Below are positions 16,200-24,822 of a DNA stretch of 64,000 nucleotides, in pieces; the first letter of the stretch is position 1, and every line of letters starts with the position of its first letter. The notes under the pieces were generated by a model. It saw nothing but the letters and a program-made list of their open reading frames with translations, did not search any database and had not been told where the DNA came from. A program made the position numbers and the translations under genes. The stretch comes from a bacterium HR19 (lineage in GTDB: Bacteria > Calescibacteriota > Calescibacteriia > Calescibacteriales > Calescibacteriaceae): assembly GCA_002898315.1 (NCBI GenBank), contig BEHV01000001.1, positions 186,001 through 250,000 on the forward strand. The letters are read 5' to 3'.

Positions 16200-17690
16200 G
16201 TGCAAGAAACAGAAAAAAACTTACTTCAAACCCTTGAAAGAATAGCAAAATTGCTCTCATCTTACGGAAGTTTTGACAGCATACTGAAACAGGTTCTACA
16301 TGTGATAGAAACAGAAGCAGGACTAAAAGACCCAGCAATAACTATACTCAACTTCTCCTCATCGCTCAGACCGAAAGATAAAAAAAGAGAAGAATTAGAA
16401 AAGAAGTATAAACCACCTTTGAAAGATAAAGTCCCCTTCAACGGCTCTACCTTCTTAATATCTCCGATAAGAATAGAGGGAAGAGATATAGGTTTCATAA
16501 GCGCCATAGCAGAAGAAAAAGATGTAAGAGAAGAGGTTCTCTCATTTCTCTCATTTGTCGGAAGTTTGATCGGATTTTCATTTTTTGTCCTCGCAAAGGA
16601 AAAAACAGAGGTAAAAAATGTAGGGAACATAATTTTCAGGTCAAAACAAATGGACGAGGTGATAAAATTAGCTCTTGAAGTTGCAAAATCAGATGCCACA
16701 GTTCTTATAAGAGGAGAAAGCGGAGTAGGGAAGGAGCTCCTCGCAGAACTCATACACAATAACTCCCCGAGAAAATCAAAAATGCTCGTCAAAATAAACT
16801 GCGCAGCAATACCCGAAAATCTCCTTGAAAGTGAGCTTTTCGGATACAAAAAAGGCGCATTCACAGGAGCAATAACAGACAAAAAAGGAAAAATAGAGAT
16901 GGCAGATGGAGGAACAGTTTTTTTAGACGAAATAGGAGACCTCCCCCTTCCCCTTCAAGCAAAAATACTCCGACTTATCCAGAACAAAGAAATAGAACCA
17001 ATAGGAGGACAACCGAAAAAGGTAGATGTCAGAATAATTTCAGCTACGAACAGAAACCTTGAAGAACTTGTGAAAGAAGGAAAATTCAGAGAAGATCTAT
17101 ATTACAGATTAAATGTTATTCCCATCTATATCCCACCCCTGAGAGAGAGAAAAGAGGATATTTTGCCTCTCGTTGAGTTCTTCATAGAAAAATTCAACAA
17201 AAAGTATAAGAAAAACATATCAATATCAAAGGGAGCGCTCACGATTCTTGAAAAATACCAGTGGTATGGAAATATCAGAGAACTTGAAAACCTTATAGAA
17301 CGACTTGTCCTGACCTCATCTGACCTTGTCATAACTCCTGACGATATTCCAGATTACATAAAAGAAAAAATACACGAGGAGGAAAAAAGAAAGAAAGAAG
17401 AGCCAGAAGAAGTTTTGCCATCAAAACGAGAAAAGAAGGCAGAAGAAAATAAGAAAAAAACTGCTCTGCAAGAGATTTTTGAGAAACTGGAAATTTCAGA
17501 TTCTCGTGGTTTGCTCTCTTTGATAGAAGATATTGAAAAGAAAATAATTGAAAATGTCCTCGCTGAATCAAAGAATATATCAGATGCTGCAAGGAAGCTC
17601 GGAATATCAAGGAGACAACTTGAATGGAGGTTAAGGAAATACAAAATTGAGTTTCTTAATTATGGGAGGAAAAGCTCTTTTCAGAAATGA
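16200..17690 (+). CDS. GAF-AAA-Fis sigma-54 activator (NifA/NtrC family)
   Basis: A 496-residue enhancer-binding protein. An N-terminal GAF-like sensor (about residues 10-135) is followed by the AAA+ core with Walker A GESGVGKE (172-179), GAFTGA (219-224), which contacts sigma-54, Walker B FLDEIGD (241-247), and a C-terminal Fis-type helix-turn-helix ending ISRRQLEWRLRKYKI. There is no phosphorylatable receiver, so control is through the GAF domain or partner proteins. The start is GTG at 16200. It lies directly upstream of the sigma-54 promoter of glnA, and is the natural candidate activator of that operon, possibly also responding to PII. The domain layout equals NifA, but no nif genes are present. 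Confidence 0.93.
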   Translation: MQETEKNLLQTLERIAKLLSSYGSFDSILKQVLHVIETEAGLKDPAITILNFSSSLRPKDKKREELEKKYKPPLKDKVPFNGSTFLISPIRIEGRDIGFISAIAEEKDVREEVLSFLSFVGSLIGFSFFVLAKEKTEVKNVGNIIFRSKQMDEVIKLALEVAKSDATVLIRGESGVGKELLAELIHNNSPRKSKMLVKINCAAIPENLLESELFGYKKGAFTGAITDKKGKIEMADGGTVFLDEIGDLPLPLQAKILRLIQNKEIEPIGGQPKKVDVRIISATNRNLEELVKEGKFREDLYYRLNVIPIYIPPLRERKEDILPLVEFFIEKFNKKYKKNISISKGALTILEKYQWYGNIRELENLIERLVLTSSDLVITPDDIPDYIKEKIHEEEKRKKEEPEEVLPSKREKKAEENKKKTALQEIFEKLEISDSRGLLSLIEDIEKKIIENVLAESKNISDAARKLGISRRQLEWRLRKYKIEFLNYGRKSSFQK

Positions 17691-17693
17691 TTT

Positions 17694-17750
17694 TAACAAA
17701 AATGATAACAATATTGTAAAAAACTGCTCATTTTTTAACAAGAATGTAAA
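17694..17750 (+). promoter_or_regulatory. Repeated TAACAA-N3-TGTAAA sites, candidate upstream activator sequences
   Basis: Two matching 15-base sites, TAACAA-TAT-TGTAAA (17706-17720) and TAACAA-GAA-TGTAAA (17736-17750), start exactly 30 bases apart, about three helical turns. A weaker one (TAACAA-AAA-TGATAA, 17694-17708) overlaps the first. The middle site includes the perfect palindrome ACAATATTGT. All lie 50-100 bases upstream of the predicted transcription start, a normal position for sigma-54 enhancers. Confidence 0.6.
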
Positions 17751-17770
17751 GAATTTGAACTCAATACCCC

Positions 17771-17786
17771 TGGCACACCTTTTGCA
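17771..17786 (+). promoter_or_regulatory. Sigma-54 promoter of the glnA operon
   Basis: TGGCACACCTTTTGCA carries an ideal -24 element (TGGCAC) and -12 element (TTTGCA), with 10 bases between GG (17772-17773) and GC (17784-17785). Transcription would start near 17797, giving a leader of about 78 bases composed almost only of purines and ending in AGGAGGT before glnA. Confidence 0.92.
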
Positions 17787-17874
17787 ATATTTAATAAAAA
17801 AGCAGAAAAGAAACAAGAAAAAAGCAAAAAAGAAAAGAAAAAAGAAAATTCAAAGAGAAAAGGAGGTAAAAAAA

Positions 17875-19302
17875 ATGGCAAAGCAAAGACCACGAGACGC
17901 AAAGGATCTCATGGAAATGATAAAGGCAGAAAAAGCAGTATTTGCCGATATAAAGTTTGTAGACCCACTCGGAAGATTACAACACCTCACAGTACCAACT
18001 TCACAACTCACAGAAAAAGTGATAGAGGAAGAAGGAACAGGTTTTGACGGTTCCTCAATAAGAATGTGGCAATCAATACACGAGTCAGACATGCTCCTTT
18101 TTCCTGACCCTAAAACCGCAGTTGTTGACCCTTTCTTCAAAGAAAAAACAATATCTCTTATCGCGAATGTAAAAGACCCCATAACACACGAACCATACTA
18201 TAAAGACACAAGGCAGATCGCTCAGAACGCAGAAAAATACCTTAAAGAAACCGGAATTGCCGATTCCACTCTCTTCGGTCCAGAACTTGAATTTTTCATC
18301 TTTGACTCCGTATCAGCAGCAGAAGCTCCTAACTACTCTTTTTACAAAATTGATTCCGAAGAAGGAGCGTGGAGAAGTGGAGATGAAAATTCAAAAGGAT
18401 ATAAAATAAGATATAAGGAAGGTTATTTCCCAGCATCACCTTTTGACACCCTAACAGATATAAGAAACGAAATATCTCTCATTCTTGAGGAGATGGGCAT
18501 TGATGTAGAGGTCCATCACCACGAAGTCGCAACTGCTGGTCAAGGAGAGATAGATATAAGAGCAAGACCTTTGGTTGAAATGGCAGATAACGCCATAATG
18601 CTAAAATATGTTTTGAAAAACGTCGCAAAAAAATACGGTAAAACCGCAACCTTTATGCCAAAGCCCATTTTCGGAGATAACGGAAACGGAATGCACACAC
18701 ACCAGAGCTTGTGGAAAAACGGAAAACCGCTGTTCGCAGGAGAAAAATATGCGGGTCTTTCAGAACTCGCTATGTGGTATATAGGTGGAATAATAAAACA
18801 CGGAAGAGCCCTCTGTGCCATTACAAACCCAACAACAAACTCCTACAAAAGATTGGTCCCAGGATATGAAGCTCCTATAAACCTCGCATACTCGCAAAGA
18901 AATAGGTCCGCAGCGATAAGAATTCCTATGTACTCCCCCTCACCAAAGGCAAAAAGAATTGAGGTCAGATTCCCAGACCCATCTTGCAACCCATACCTAG
19001 CATTCTCAGCAATGCTACTTGCGGGACTTGATGGAATAGAAAAGAAAATCAATCCCGGAGAACCATTTGACACCAACATATACAAACTCCCACCAGAAGT
19101 TCTCGCAAAAGTTCCTAAAACACCTTCCTCTCTTGAAGAAGCTCTTGAAGAACTCAAAAAAGACCACGATTTCCTCCTCAAAGGTGGAGTATTCTCAAAA
19201 AAATTTATAGAAGAATATATTGAATGGAAGTATGAGAACGAAGTTAAAGAGCTTTATGCAAGACCTACTCCATGGGAAATAATATCATACTTTGATGCAT
19301 AA
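17875..19302 (+). CDS. glnA: Glutamine synthetase type I
   Basis: A 475-residue GS that condenses ammonium and glutamate with ATP. Characteristic segments are FDGSSIRMW, the metal/glutamate site EVHHHEVATAGQGE, the ATP-binding KPIFGDNGNGMHTHQS, and NRSAAIRIP. NIYKLPPE near residue 400 retains the Tyr that is adenylylated in related enzymes. The start is the ATG at 17875 behind AGGAGGT; the open frame extends 76 codons upstream only because the leader is A-rich. It is first in an operon with a porin-like protein, a GAF protein, amtB and PII, all behind a sigma-54 promoter, so it is expected to rise in nitrogen limitation. Confidence 0.98.
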   Translation: MAKQRPRDAKDLMEMIKAEKAVFADIKFVDPLGRLQHLTVPTSQLTEKVIEEEGTGFDGSSIRMWQSIHESDMLLFPDPKTAVVDPFFKEKTISLIANVKDPITHEPYYKDTRQIAQNAEKYLKETGIADSTLFGPELEFFIFDSVSAAEAPNYSFYKIDSEEGAWRSGDENSKGYKIRYKEGYFPASPFDTLTDIRNEISLILEEMGIDVEVHHHEVATAGQGEIDIRARPLVEMADNAIMLKYVLKNVAKKYGKTATFMPKPIFGDNGNGMHTHQSLWKNGKPLFAGEKYAGLSELAMWYIGGIIKHGRALCAITNPTTNSYKRLVPGYEAPINLAYSQRNRSAAIRIPMYSPSPKAKRIEVRFPDPSCNPYLAFSAMLLAGLDGIEKKINPGEPFDTNIYKLPPEVLAKVPKTPSSLEEALEELKKDHDFLLKGGVFSKKFIEEYIEWKYENEVKELYARPTPWEIISYFDA

Positions 19303-19372
19303 AAATGTAGAATAGAAAGTAATCAGATAAACTCAAAAAATTTAAAAAAACAGGAACGGAGGTGGTGTAGCT

Positions 19373-20194
19373 ATGAAAAAGATAAAACGGGAGTACTTTA
19401 TTCTTTCAAATAAAAAAGGGTCAAAGGCAAAACTTTATCTTCTGCTATCAGTAGTCATAAATATAGCAATAGTGAAAGTAGTTGCTGCAACCCCATCAAC
19501 AACATTCTGGGCTCCATCAACTCCCTACCTACAACCTTTCGGTGTCCTACATATTACCTATGACTCTTACTTTACCATAAGCAATATGCTACCTATGTAT
19601 ATAGGTCTCACTTCTGGAATATTACCAACGAAAGAAATAAATCTTGAGGTCGGTTTTGACTTTCTTATACCACAGAAAGACATTACATCATCTCTGATAC
19701 TCAACACGAAAATAGGAACTCCCGAAGATACACTCTTCAAAGGTCAACCCGGGTGGTCGTTTGGAATATTCAACCTCGGCTTCAAAAAAGGAGTGAATGA
19801 TTTTAACATACTCTACTTTATGCTGGGTAAGACCATGCTTGAAGATTGGGGAGCAATAAAATATCTCGGTACATTAGAGTTCGGAGCGTACTACGGCTTA
19901 AATAAAGAACTCCTCAACAACGAACAATTTGGTATAATGGCTGGCTGGTTTTCATATCCGATTGACATCCCGATAATAGATAAGATAGTCCTCGCTTGGG
20001 ATATAATGACCGGGAAAAATCACGGGTTCGGAGCAACGGGAGGCGGAATATACTTTTTCATCACACCATCAATAGACCTACTGACAGGTCCTGTTTACTT
20101 TTTGAGTAAAAAATCAGCACAATCAGCAGGGGCAATAAGCCAGCTAATCTGGACACTCCAACTTGATGTAGATATAGATCTGAAGAAAAAATAA
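19373..20194 (+). CDS. Putative outer-membrane beta-barrel (porin-like) protein in the nitrogen operon
   Basis: A 273-residue secreted protein. A basic N-terminus and hydrophobic segment (about residues 20-37, ending VVAA) form a signal peptide. The rest has alternating Gly, Tyr, Phe and Leu strands, with many aromatic strand ends (LEFGAYYGL, GIMAGWF, GIYFF) and a C-terminal LQLDVDIDLKKK. Such a pattern suggests a small beta barrel. I recognise no family. CGGAGGTGG precedes the ATG. Placement between glnA and the GAF-amtB-PII genes suggests a nitrogen-regulated outer-membrane channel for ammonium or small amines; that role is inference. Confidence 0.6.
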   Translation: MKKIKREYFILSNKKGSKAKLYLLLSVVINIAIVKVVAATPSTTFWAPSTPYLQPFGVLHITYDSYFTISNMLPMYIGLTSGILPTKEINLEVGFDFLIPQKDITSSLILNTKIGTPEDTLFKGQPGWSFGIFNLGFKKGVNDFNILYFMLGKTMLEDWGAIKYLGTLEFGAYYGLNKELLNNEQFGIMAGWFSYPIDIPIIDKIVLAWDIMTGKNHGFGATGGGIYFFITPSIDLLTGPVYFLSKKSAQSAGAISQLIWTLQLDVDIDLKKK

Positions 20195-20212
20195 AAAGGA
20201 GGTAGAAGAAAA

Positions 20213-20713
20213 ATGAACACGGTAATAAAAGAAAGCATAAACATAGAGTTAGAAAAACAAAAAGTTTATGGGAAACTTAAAGAAATAGCAGATATTTTAC
20301 ACGTAGATGTTGCAACAATATACATATACGATGAGAAGAGAAGAGAGCTTATTTTGTGGTGTAGCTACGGTCTTGAAAGAGATTCATGGGGAACAAGAAT
20401 TCCTATAAATCGTGGTTTAGTTGGCAAATGCGCAAGGGAGATGCGTCCGATTTCGGTGAAAGAACCATCAAAACATCCCGATTTTTACTATGTAGAAGGT
20501 TCCGGAGAGGAAAAGTATCAATCTTTTCTCGCAATACCGGTTACACAGGAAGGGAAACTTCTCGGCTTATTTGTTGTGCAGACAATAGAGATGAAGTTTT
20601 TTCTTTCAGAAGAAATAAGAATCATCTGGGCGGGCGCAGAAAGGTTTGTAAAAGAGATTTTAAAACTTCAAAAAATAGGAGGTGAACAAAGATGGAAAAA
20701 AGCTTCATTTTAA
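20213..20713 (+). CDS. Stand-alone GAF domain protein next to amtB
   Basis: A 166-residue protein made of one GAF domain: a leading helix, then VDVATIYIYDEKR, a GLVGKCAREMRPISV segment, and the strand-rich YQSFLAIPV followed by GKLLGLFVVQ. The closest pattern is the N-terminal GAF of PtsP (nitrogen phosphotransferase enzyme I). It has no output domain. AGGAGGTAG lies before the ATG, and the gene overlaps amtB by 22 bases, with the amtB ribosome-binding site inside it, indicating coupled expression. It may sense a small molecule tied to nitrogen status and act on the activator, PII or AmtB; unproven. Confidence 0.8.
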   Translation: MNTVIKESINIELEKQKVYGKLKEIADILHVDVATIYIYDEKRRELILWCSYGLERDSWGTRIPINRGLVGKCAREMRPISVKEPSKHPDFYYVEGSGEEKYQSFLAIPVTQEGKLLGLFVVQTIEMKFFLSEEIRIIWAGAERFVKEILKLQKIGGEQRWKKASF

Positions 20714-21951
20714 ACTTGATTCTTATCTCCGAGCTAGACTCAGGAGATACCGCATGGCTTCTCACTTCATCTGCATTTGTTATGCTGATGACCTTACCGG
20801 CATTAGCTCTTTTTTACGGCGGTCTTGCAAGAGTAAAAGGGATACTCAATACCATGGGGATGTCGTTTTCAGCCTATGCTATAACAAGTGTTGTATGGGT
20901 AGTAATATCTTTCTCACTAGCCTTCGGTGATGATATTTATGGAATCATAGGGAATATGAAGTTCTTTCTGCTTTCCGGAGTAAAACCTGATGAAATAGCG
21001 AGTGGGACGAAAATTCCTGTGTTTTTATATTGTGTGTTTCAGCTGACATTCGCAGCAATAACAGTTGCACTGGTATCTGGTTCGCTGATAGACAGAATAA
21101 AATTCAGTTCATGGTGTGTTTTTGTAATTATGTGGGGGATATTAGTTTACGCTCCCATTGCGCACTGGGTATGGGGTGGAGGTTTTTTAGCAAAACTCGG
21201 AGCACTTGACTTCGCAGGAGGGACAGTCGTACATGTTAATGCAGGTATGGCTGGACTTGCGGGAGCGCTTGCACTTGGAAGAAGAAAAAAACAAGAAATA
21301 TTACCAAATAATGTTCCAGCTGTTATCACGGGAGCAGGATTATTATGGTTTGGATGGTTTGGATTTAACGCTGGAAGCGCAGTAGCTGCAAGCGGGCTCG
21401 CCTCATCTGCATTTTTATCTACTAATACAGCTACCGCAGTTGCTGCTATCTCATGGATGCTGACAGAATGGATTTTGAGGAAAAAGCCGACACTTGTAGG
21501 TCTATCATCAGGAGCAGTTTCAGGACTCGTAGCTATAACTCCTGCCTCTGGTTATGTTGATGTATCAGGAGCAATACTTATAGGTGTTCTCGCAGGAGTG
21601 ATACCATTTTTTGCAGTAGCTTATCTAAAACCCGCCCTTAAATATGACGACGCTTTGGATGTCTTCGGAATACACGGAGTATCAGGAGCTATTGGAGCTA
21701 TCATGACAGGGGTTCTTGCTAACCCTCAGATAAACTCAGCAGGAACAGGTTTGATTTACGGGAACCCAAAACAGGTCGTGATACAAATTATAGCCACCGC
21801 AGTGTCAGCGGTATACTCGTTCATAATGAGCTTTATAATATTCAAAATAATAGATGTTCTTATCGGATTGAGAGTAAAGGAAGATGAAGAAGTAGAAGTA
21901 GATAAGGTTATTCATGGGGAATCGGCTTATCACCTGAGCGAAAGTGAATAA
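20692..21951 (+). CDS. amtB: Ammonium transporter AmtB
   Basis: A 419-residue channel with about 11 membrane helices. The signature DFAGGTVVHVNAGMAGLAGAL is present as consecutive segments, and the two pore His lie in VVHVNAG and GIHGVSGAIG. FYGGLARVKG near residue 41 is also typical. It conducts ammonia/ammonium through the inner membrane. AGGAGGTG precedes the ATG at 20692, which lies inside the GAF gene. The short charged C-terminus (LRVKEDEEVEVDKV) is where PII proteins normally bind, and a PII gene follows 72 bases later. Confidence 0.97.
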   Translation: MEKSFILNLILISELDSGDTAWLLTSSAFVMLMTLPALALFYGGLARVKGILNTMGMSFSAYAITSVVWVVISFSLAFGDDIYGIIGNMKFFLLSGVKPDEIASGTKIPVFLYCVFQLTFAAITVALVSGSLIDRIKFSSWCVFVIMWGILVYAPIAHWVWGGGFLAKLGALDFAGGTVVHVNAGMAGLAGALALGRRKKQEILPNNVPAVITGAGLLWFGWFGFNAGSAVAASGLASSAFLSTNTATAVAAISWMLTEWILRKKPTLVGLSSGAVSGLVAITPASGYVDVSGAILIGVLAGVIPFFAVAYLKPALKYDDALDVFGIHGVSGAIGAIMTGVLANPQINSAGTGLIYGNPKQVVIQIIATAVSAVYSFIMSFIIFKIIDVLIGLRVKEDEEVEVDKVIHGESAYHLSESE

Positions 21952-22008
21952 GTGAAAAAAGCAAAAGATTTTCGTCAAAATTTTAATTAATGGCTAAAAT
22001 AAAATTAA

Positions 22009-22362
<354 letters not shown>

Positions 22363-22427
22363 AAATGACAATCAAAAATCTCTCTTTTTTCTTCATATTT
22401 ATAAAGTAAAATCTTAAAATTAGTTTT

Positions 22428-23003
22428 GTGGGAAGCTTTGAACTTTTTGAGCTACTCAAAGAAAAGCTCGGAGAAGAAACCGCAAGAAAACTCATTGACT
22501 ACATTGAAAACATAAAAAGTCAGGTCGTCACAACAGATGTCCTCATAAAATTGCTTGACCTCACAAAATCTGAAATCATCTCAAAAACTGAAAAAGATAA
22601 AACCGAAATATTAGCTAAAATTGAAGAACTGAAAATAAACACAGATAAAAAAATTGAAGAGTTGAGAATAGAAACAGACAGAAAAATTGAAGAGTTGAGA
22701 ATAAGTACAGATAGAAAAATTGAAGAGTCAAGAATAAGCATAGATAGAAAAATAGAAGAGTTGAGAATAGAAACAGACAAAAAAATTGAAGAGTTGAGAA
22801 TAAGTACAGATAGAAAAATTGAAGAGCTGAGAATGAGCTTTGAGCTCAAAATAAAAGAACTTGATTCTAAAATTGAGCAGTACAGATTAGAAACTCAAAG
22901 AGATATTGAAAAAACAAAGTCATCGCTTATAAAGTGGATGATTGGACTTATGATAGCTCAAACCACCCTCATCATCTCTGTCATAGCTTTCCTGTCAAAA
23001 TAA
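22428..23003 (+). CDS. Membrane-anchored coiled-coil protein, long repeat form (DUF1640-like)
   Basis: A 191-residue paralogue of the 7054 protein, with the same N-terminal region and the same C-terminal membrane helix, but a coiled coil longer by 55 residues. Six near-perfect 11-residue units of the type I-x-T-D-x-K-I-E-E-L-R run from residue 70 to 135. Hendecads favour a straight or slightly right-handed coil, as in other thermophile stalk proteins. The start is GTG. Outside the repeat region the DNA is identical to the other copy from 22403 to 23007. It sits just behind the PII gene, which may put it under nitrogen-operon read-through. Function unknown. Confidence 0.85.
   Translation: MGSFELFELLKEKLGEETARKLIDYIENIKSQVVTTDVLIKLLDLTKSEIISKTEKDKTEILAKIEELKINTDKKIEELRIETDRKIEELRISTDRKIEESRISIDRKIEELRIETDKKIEELRISTDRKIEELRMSFELKIKELDSKIEQYRLETQRDIEKTKSSLIKWMIGLMIAQTTLIISVIAFLSK
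22635..22832 (+). repeat. Six tandem 33-bp units in the coiled-coil gene
   Basis: Units start at 22635, 22668, 22701, 22734, 22767 and 22800, each 33 bases coding 11 residues. They differ from each other by a few bases only. The last unit equals the single unit of the 7054 gene, as expected if copies were gained or lost by unequal recombination or slippage without breaking the frame. Confidence 0.93.
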
Positions 23004-23039
23004 AAAAACAGAGAAGATTAAAATTAATAAAATAGAGCT

Positions 23040-23435
23040 ATGAAAGTAGAAAAGTTGAGAGAAAATTTAATGGTTATTTTCAGTTTAGTGATTATCTTTA
23101 CATCTTGCGGATCACGAGAAGGACTTGAAGAGAGAATAATAAAAACAGAAAAAGAGATTAAAGAGATAGAAGATTTGAAAAATTACTATCCAGAAGAATG
23201 GGAGAAAATTATGAAACTTATGCAAGAAGCGAAAATAAACAACGCAAGAAGGTTCAAGTCAAAGGCGAAAAGCAAACTTGAAGAGATAAAAAAAGAAATA
23301 GAAATGGCAAAGCTAAAACTGAAAAAAGCAAAAGAGGAAGAAAAAGGAAAAATACAAGAAACCAAAGGGGAAGAAACAGGAAGGGAAGTAACCGCTCCAA
23401 TTCCTTTAACACCTCCTATTCCACCAATACAGTAA
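23040..23435 (+). CDS. Small coiled-coil lipoprotein
   Basis: A 131-residue protein with a lipoprotein signal: hydrophobic MVIFSLVIIFTSC with Cys23 as the lipidation residue. The mature part is a Lys/Glu-rich helix with long heptad stretches (KSKLEEIKKEIEMAKLKLKKAKEEE) given here only in part as a pattern of charged repeats, and ends in a Pro-rich tail (PIPLTPPIPPIQ). The tail resembles a flexible tether. It follows the coiled-coil gene by 36 bases on the same strand. No family recognised; a periplasmic or outer-membrane structural role is possible. Confidence 0.7.
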   Translation: MKVEKLRENLMVIFSLVIIFTSCGSREGLEERIIKTEKEIKEIEDLKNYYPEEWEKIMKLMQEAKINNARRFKSKAKSKLEEIKKEIEMAKLKLKKAKEEEKGKIQETKGEETGREVTAPIPLTPPIPPIQ

Positions 23436-23458
23436 AATTTCTTCAAATTTTTGTCTTA

Positions 23459-24730
23459 TTATGGTAGATATATTTCACCTTTGACCTCGTCGTATTCAAA
23501 TATTTCAGCATATCTGCCCCAGTTTATAACTATGTCAAGTTGTCTTCTCGCCTCTTCCTTTGAAAAATGCTCTTTCAAAATATCATAGAAAAACTCCGCT
23601 TTTACTCTTCTTTTTTCTTTCCTTATCTGGAGCAATGACAAAATTTCTCTTGCAAGATAAACATTTTCTAAAAGAGCTTTTGCAAAAATCTCCTTCTGCT
23701 TTACAGGGTCAGACCGTGAAAAATCTACACCCAGCGGAGTTATCATTATATCTCCTTCTTTTATTTCAATAAAACCCAAAATCTGACACGCTTCAAGTAT
23801 AGGGTAGAGGTCATCTATATCTAACATAAAATTCTGCGATATCTCAAAAATATTTATCTGCTCCTTCCCATCTGATAAATCTAAAAGTATATCAAGAAGA
23901 CCTATGATGCTTATTGGTCCAACATCTGGTAATCTGATGTACTTGACTTTCTTCACAAGGGGTACCTCTCTTATGTTCTCTGATATTATGGTATGAATTT
24001 TATCCACAAGTTCTTGCATGGCTCTGACATTTCTTGGATAAGGAAGTTCCAACTTCAATTCACTCATAATCCTTGCCGGATTTTTAGCGAGGACGATAAT
24101 CCTTGTTCCAAGCTGTATGGCTTCCTCTATGCTATGAGTGACCATAACAAAGCACTTACATCTCAAATTCTGAGACATAAGCATATCAATAAAATCACGT
24201 TTCAAAGCTTCCGATGTCAGAACATCTAAGTTAGAGAAAGGTTCATCCATAAAAAGAACTTCTGGGTCAGAAGCTAACGCTCTCGCTATGCCAACTCTCT
24301 GTTTCATACCCCCAGAAAGCTCTTTCGGAAGAGCGTTCTCAAATCCATCAAGTCCCACCATATCTAAAACCTCAAGGGCTTTTTTAATTTTTTCATTCTC
24401 ATCAACATTTTTATCTATCGCCAAAAGAACATTTTCAAGCACAGTAAGCCACGGGAAAAGAGCAAAATTCTGAAAGATAAAACCAATCTTTGGTTTGACT
24501 TCAAAAATATCTTTGCCTTTGAAAAGAACTCTGCCAGATGACGGTTTCTCTATTCCGCTCAAAATTCTAAGAAGCGTTGATTTCCCCGCCCCGGAAGGTC
24601 CAAGAATAATTACAAAGTCCCCCTCAAAAATTTTCAGGCTTAGCTCAGATATAACTTCAATTCTGCTGTTCTTAGAACCATGAGAAAAACTCTTTGACAC
24701 CTTTTCTGCTTCTATGATCAAATCTGGCAT
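23459..24730 (-). CDS. ABC transporter ATPase of the nitrate/sulfonate/taurine type with AAA-associated C-terminal domain
   Basis: A 423-residue protein. Residues 1-240 are an ATPase of the NrtD/SsuB/TauB group: Walker A GPSGAGKST (44-52), Q-loop QNFALFPW, signature LSGGMKQR (138-145), Walker B/D-loop MDEPFSNLD and H-loop in VTHSIEEA. About 150 further residues, starting VKKVKYIRLPDVG, form the winged-helix-like AAA-associated domain found on a subset of these ATPases. No partner permease or binding protein is adjacent, so it works with subunits encoded elsewhere. The location next to the nitrogen block hints at nitrate or a related anion, but this is weak. Confidence 0.88.
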   Translation of the reverse strand: MPDLIIEAEKVSKSFSHGSKNSRIEVISELSLKIFEGDFVIILGPSGAGKSTLLRILSGIEKPSSGRVLFKGKDIFEVKPKIGFIFQNFALFPWLTVLENVLLAIDKNVDENEKIKKALEVLDMVGLDGFENALPKELSGGMKQRVGIARALASDPEVLFMDEPFSNLDVLTSEALKRDFIDMLMSQNLRCKCFVMVTHSIEEAIQLGTRIIVLAKNPARIMSELKLELPYPRNVRAMQELVDKIHTIISENIREVPLVKKVKYIRLPDVGPISIIGLLDILLDLSDGKEQINIFEISQNFMLDIDDLYPILEACQILGFIEIKEGDIMITPLGVDFSRSDPVKQKEIFAKALLENVYLAREILSLLQIRKEKRRVKAEFFYDILKEHFSKEEARRQLDIVINWGRYAEIFEYDEVKGEIYLP

Positions 24731-24822
24731 AAGTCATAGACCTCTCTATCACCTTCCAAATACTCAAACTTTAAACATAGATTACCAAAATGTACATGAA
24801 AAAATTATCAGGAAAGTTTAAT

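Noticed and set aside
16200-17690. Naming the activator nifA
   Set aside because: Domain order equals NifA, but there is no nitrogenase gene and the upstream sites do not follow TGT-N10-ACA, so only the family is named.
17647-17874. In-frame Lys-rich extension upstream of glnA
   Set aside because: The frame is open only because the leader is A-rich; the sigma-54 promoter lies inside it and a perfect ribosome-binding site precedes the ATG at 17875.
22635-22832. Possible CRISPR array because of regular spacing
   Set aside because: The 33-bp units are contiguous, coding and near-identical throughout, with no spacers.
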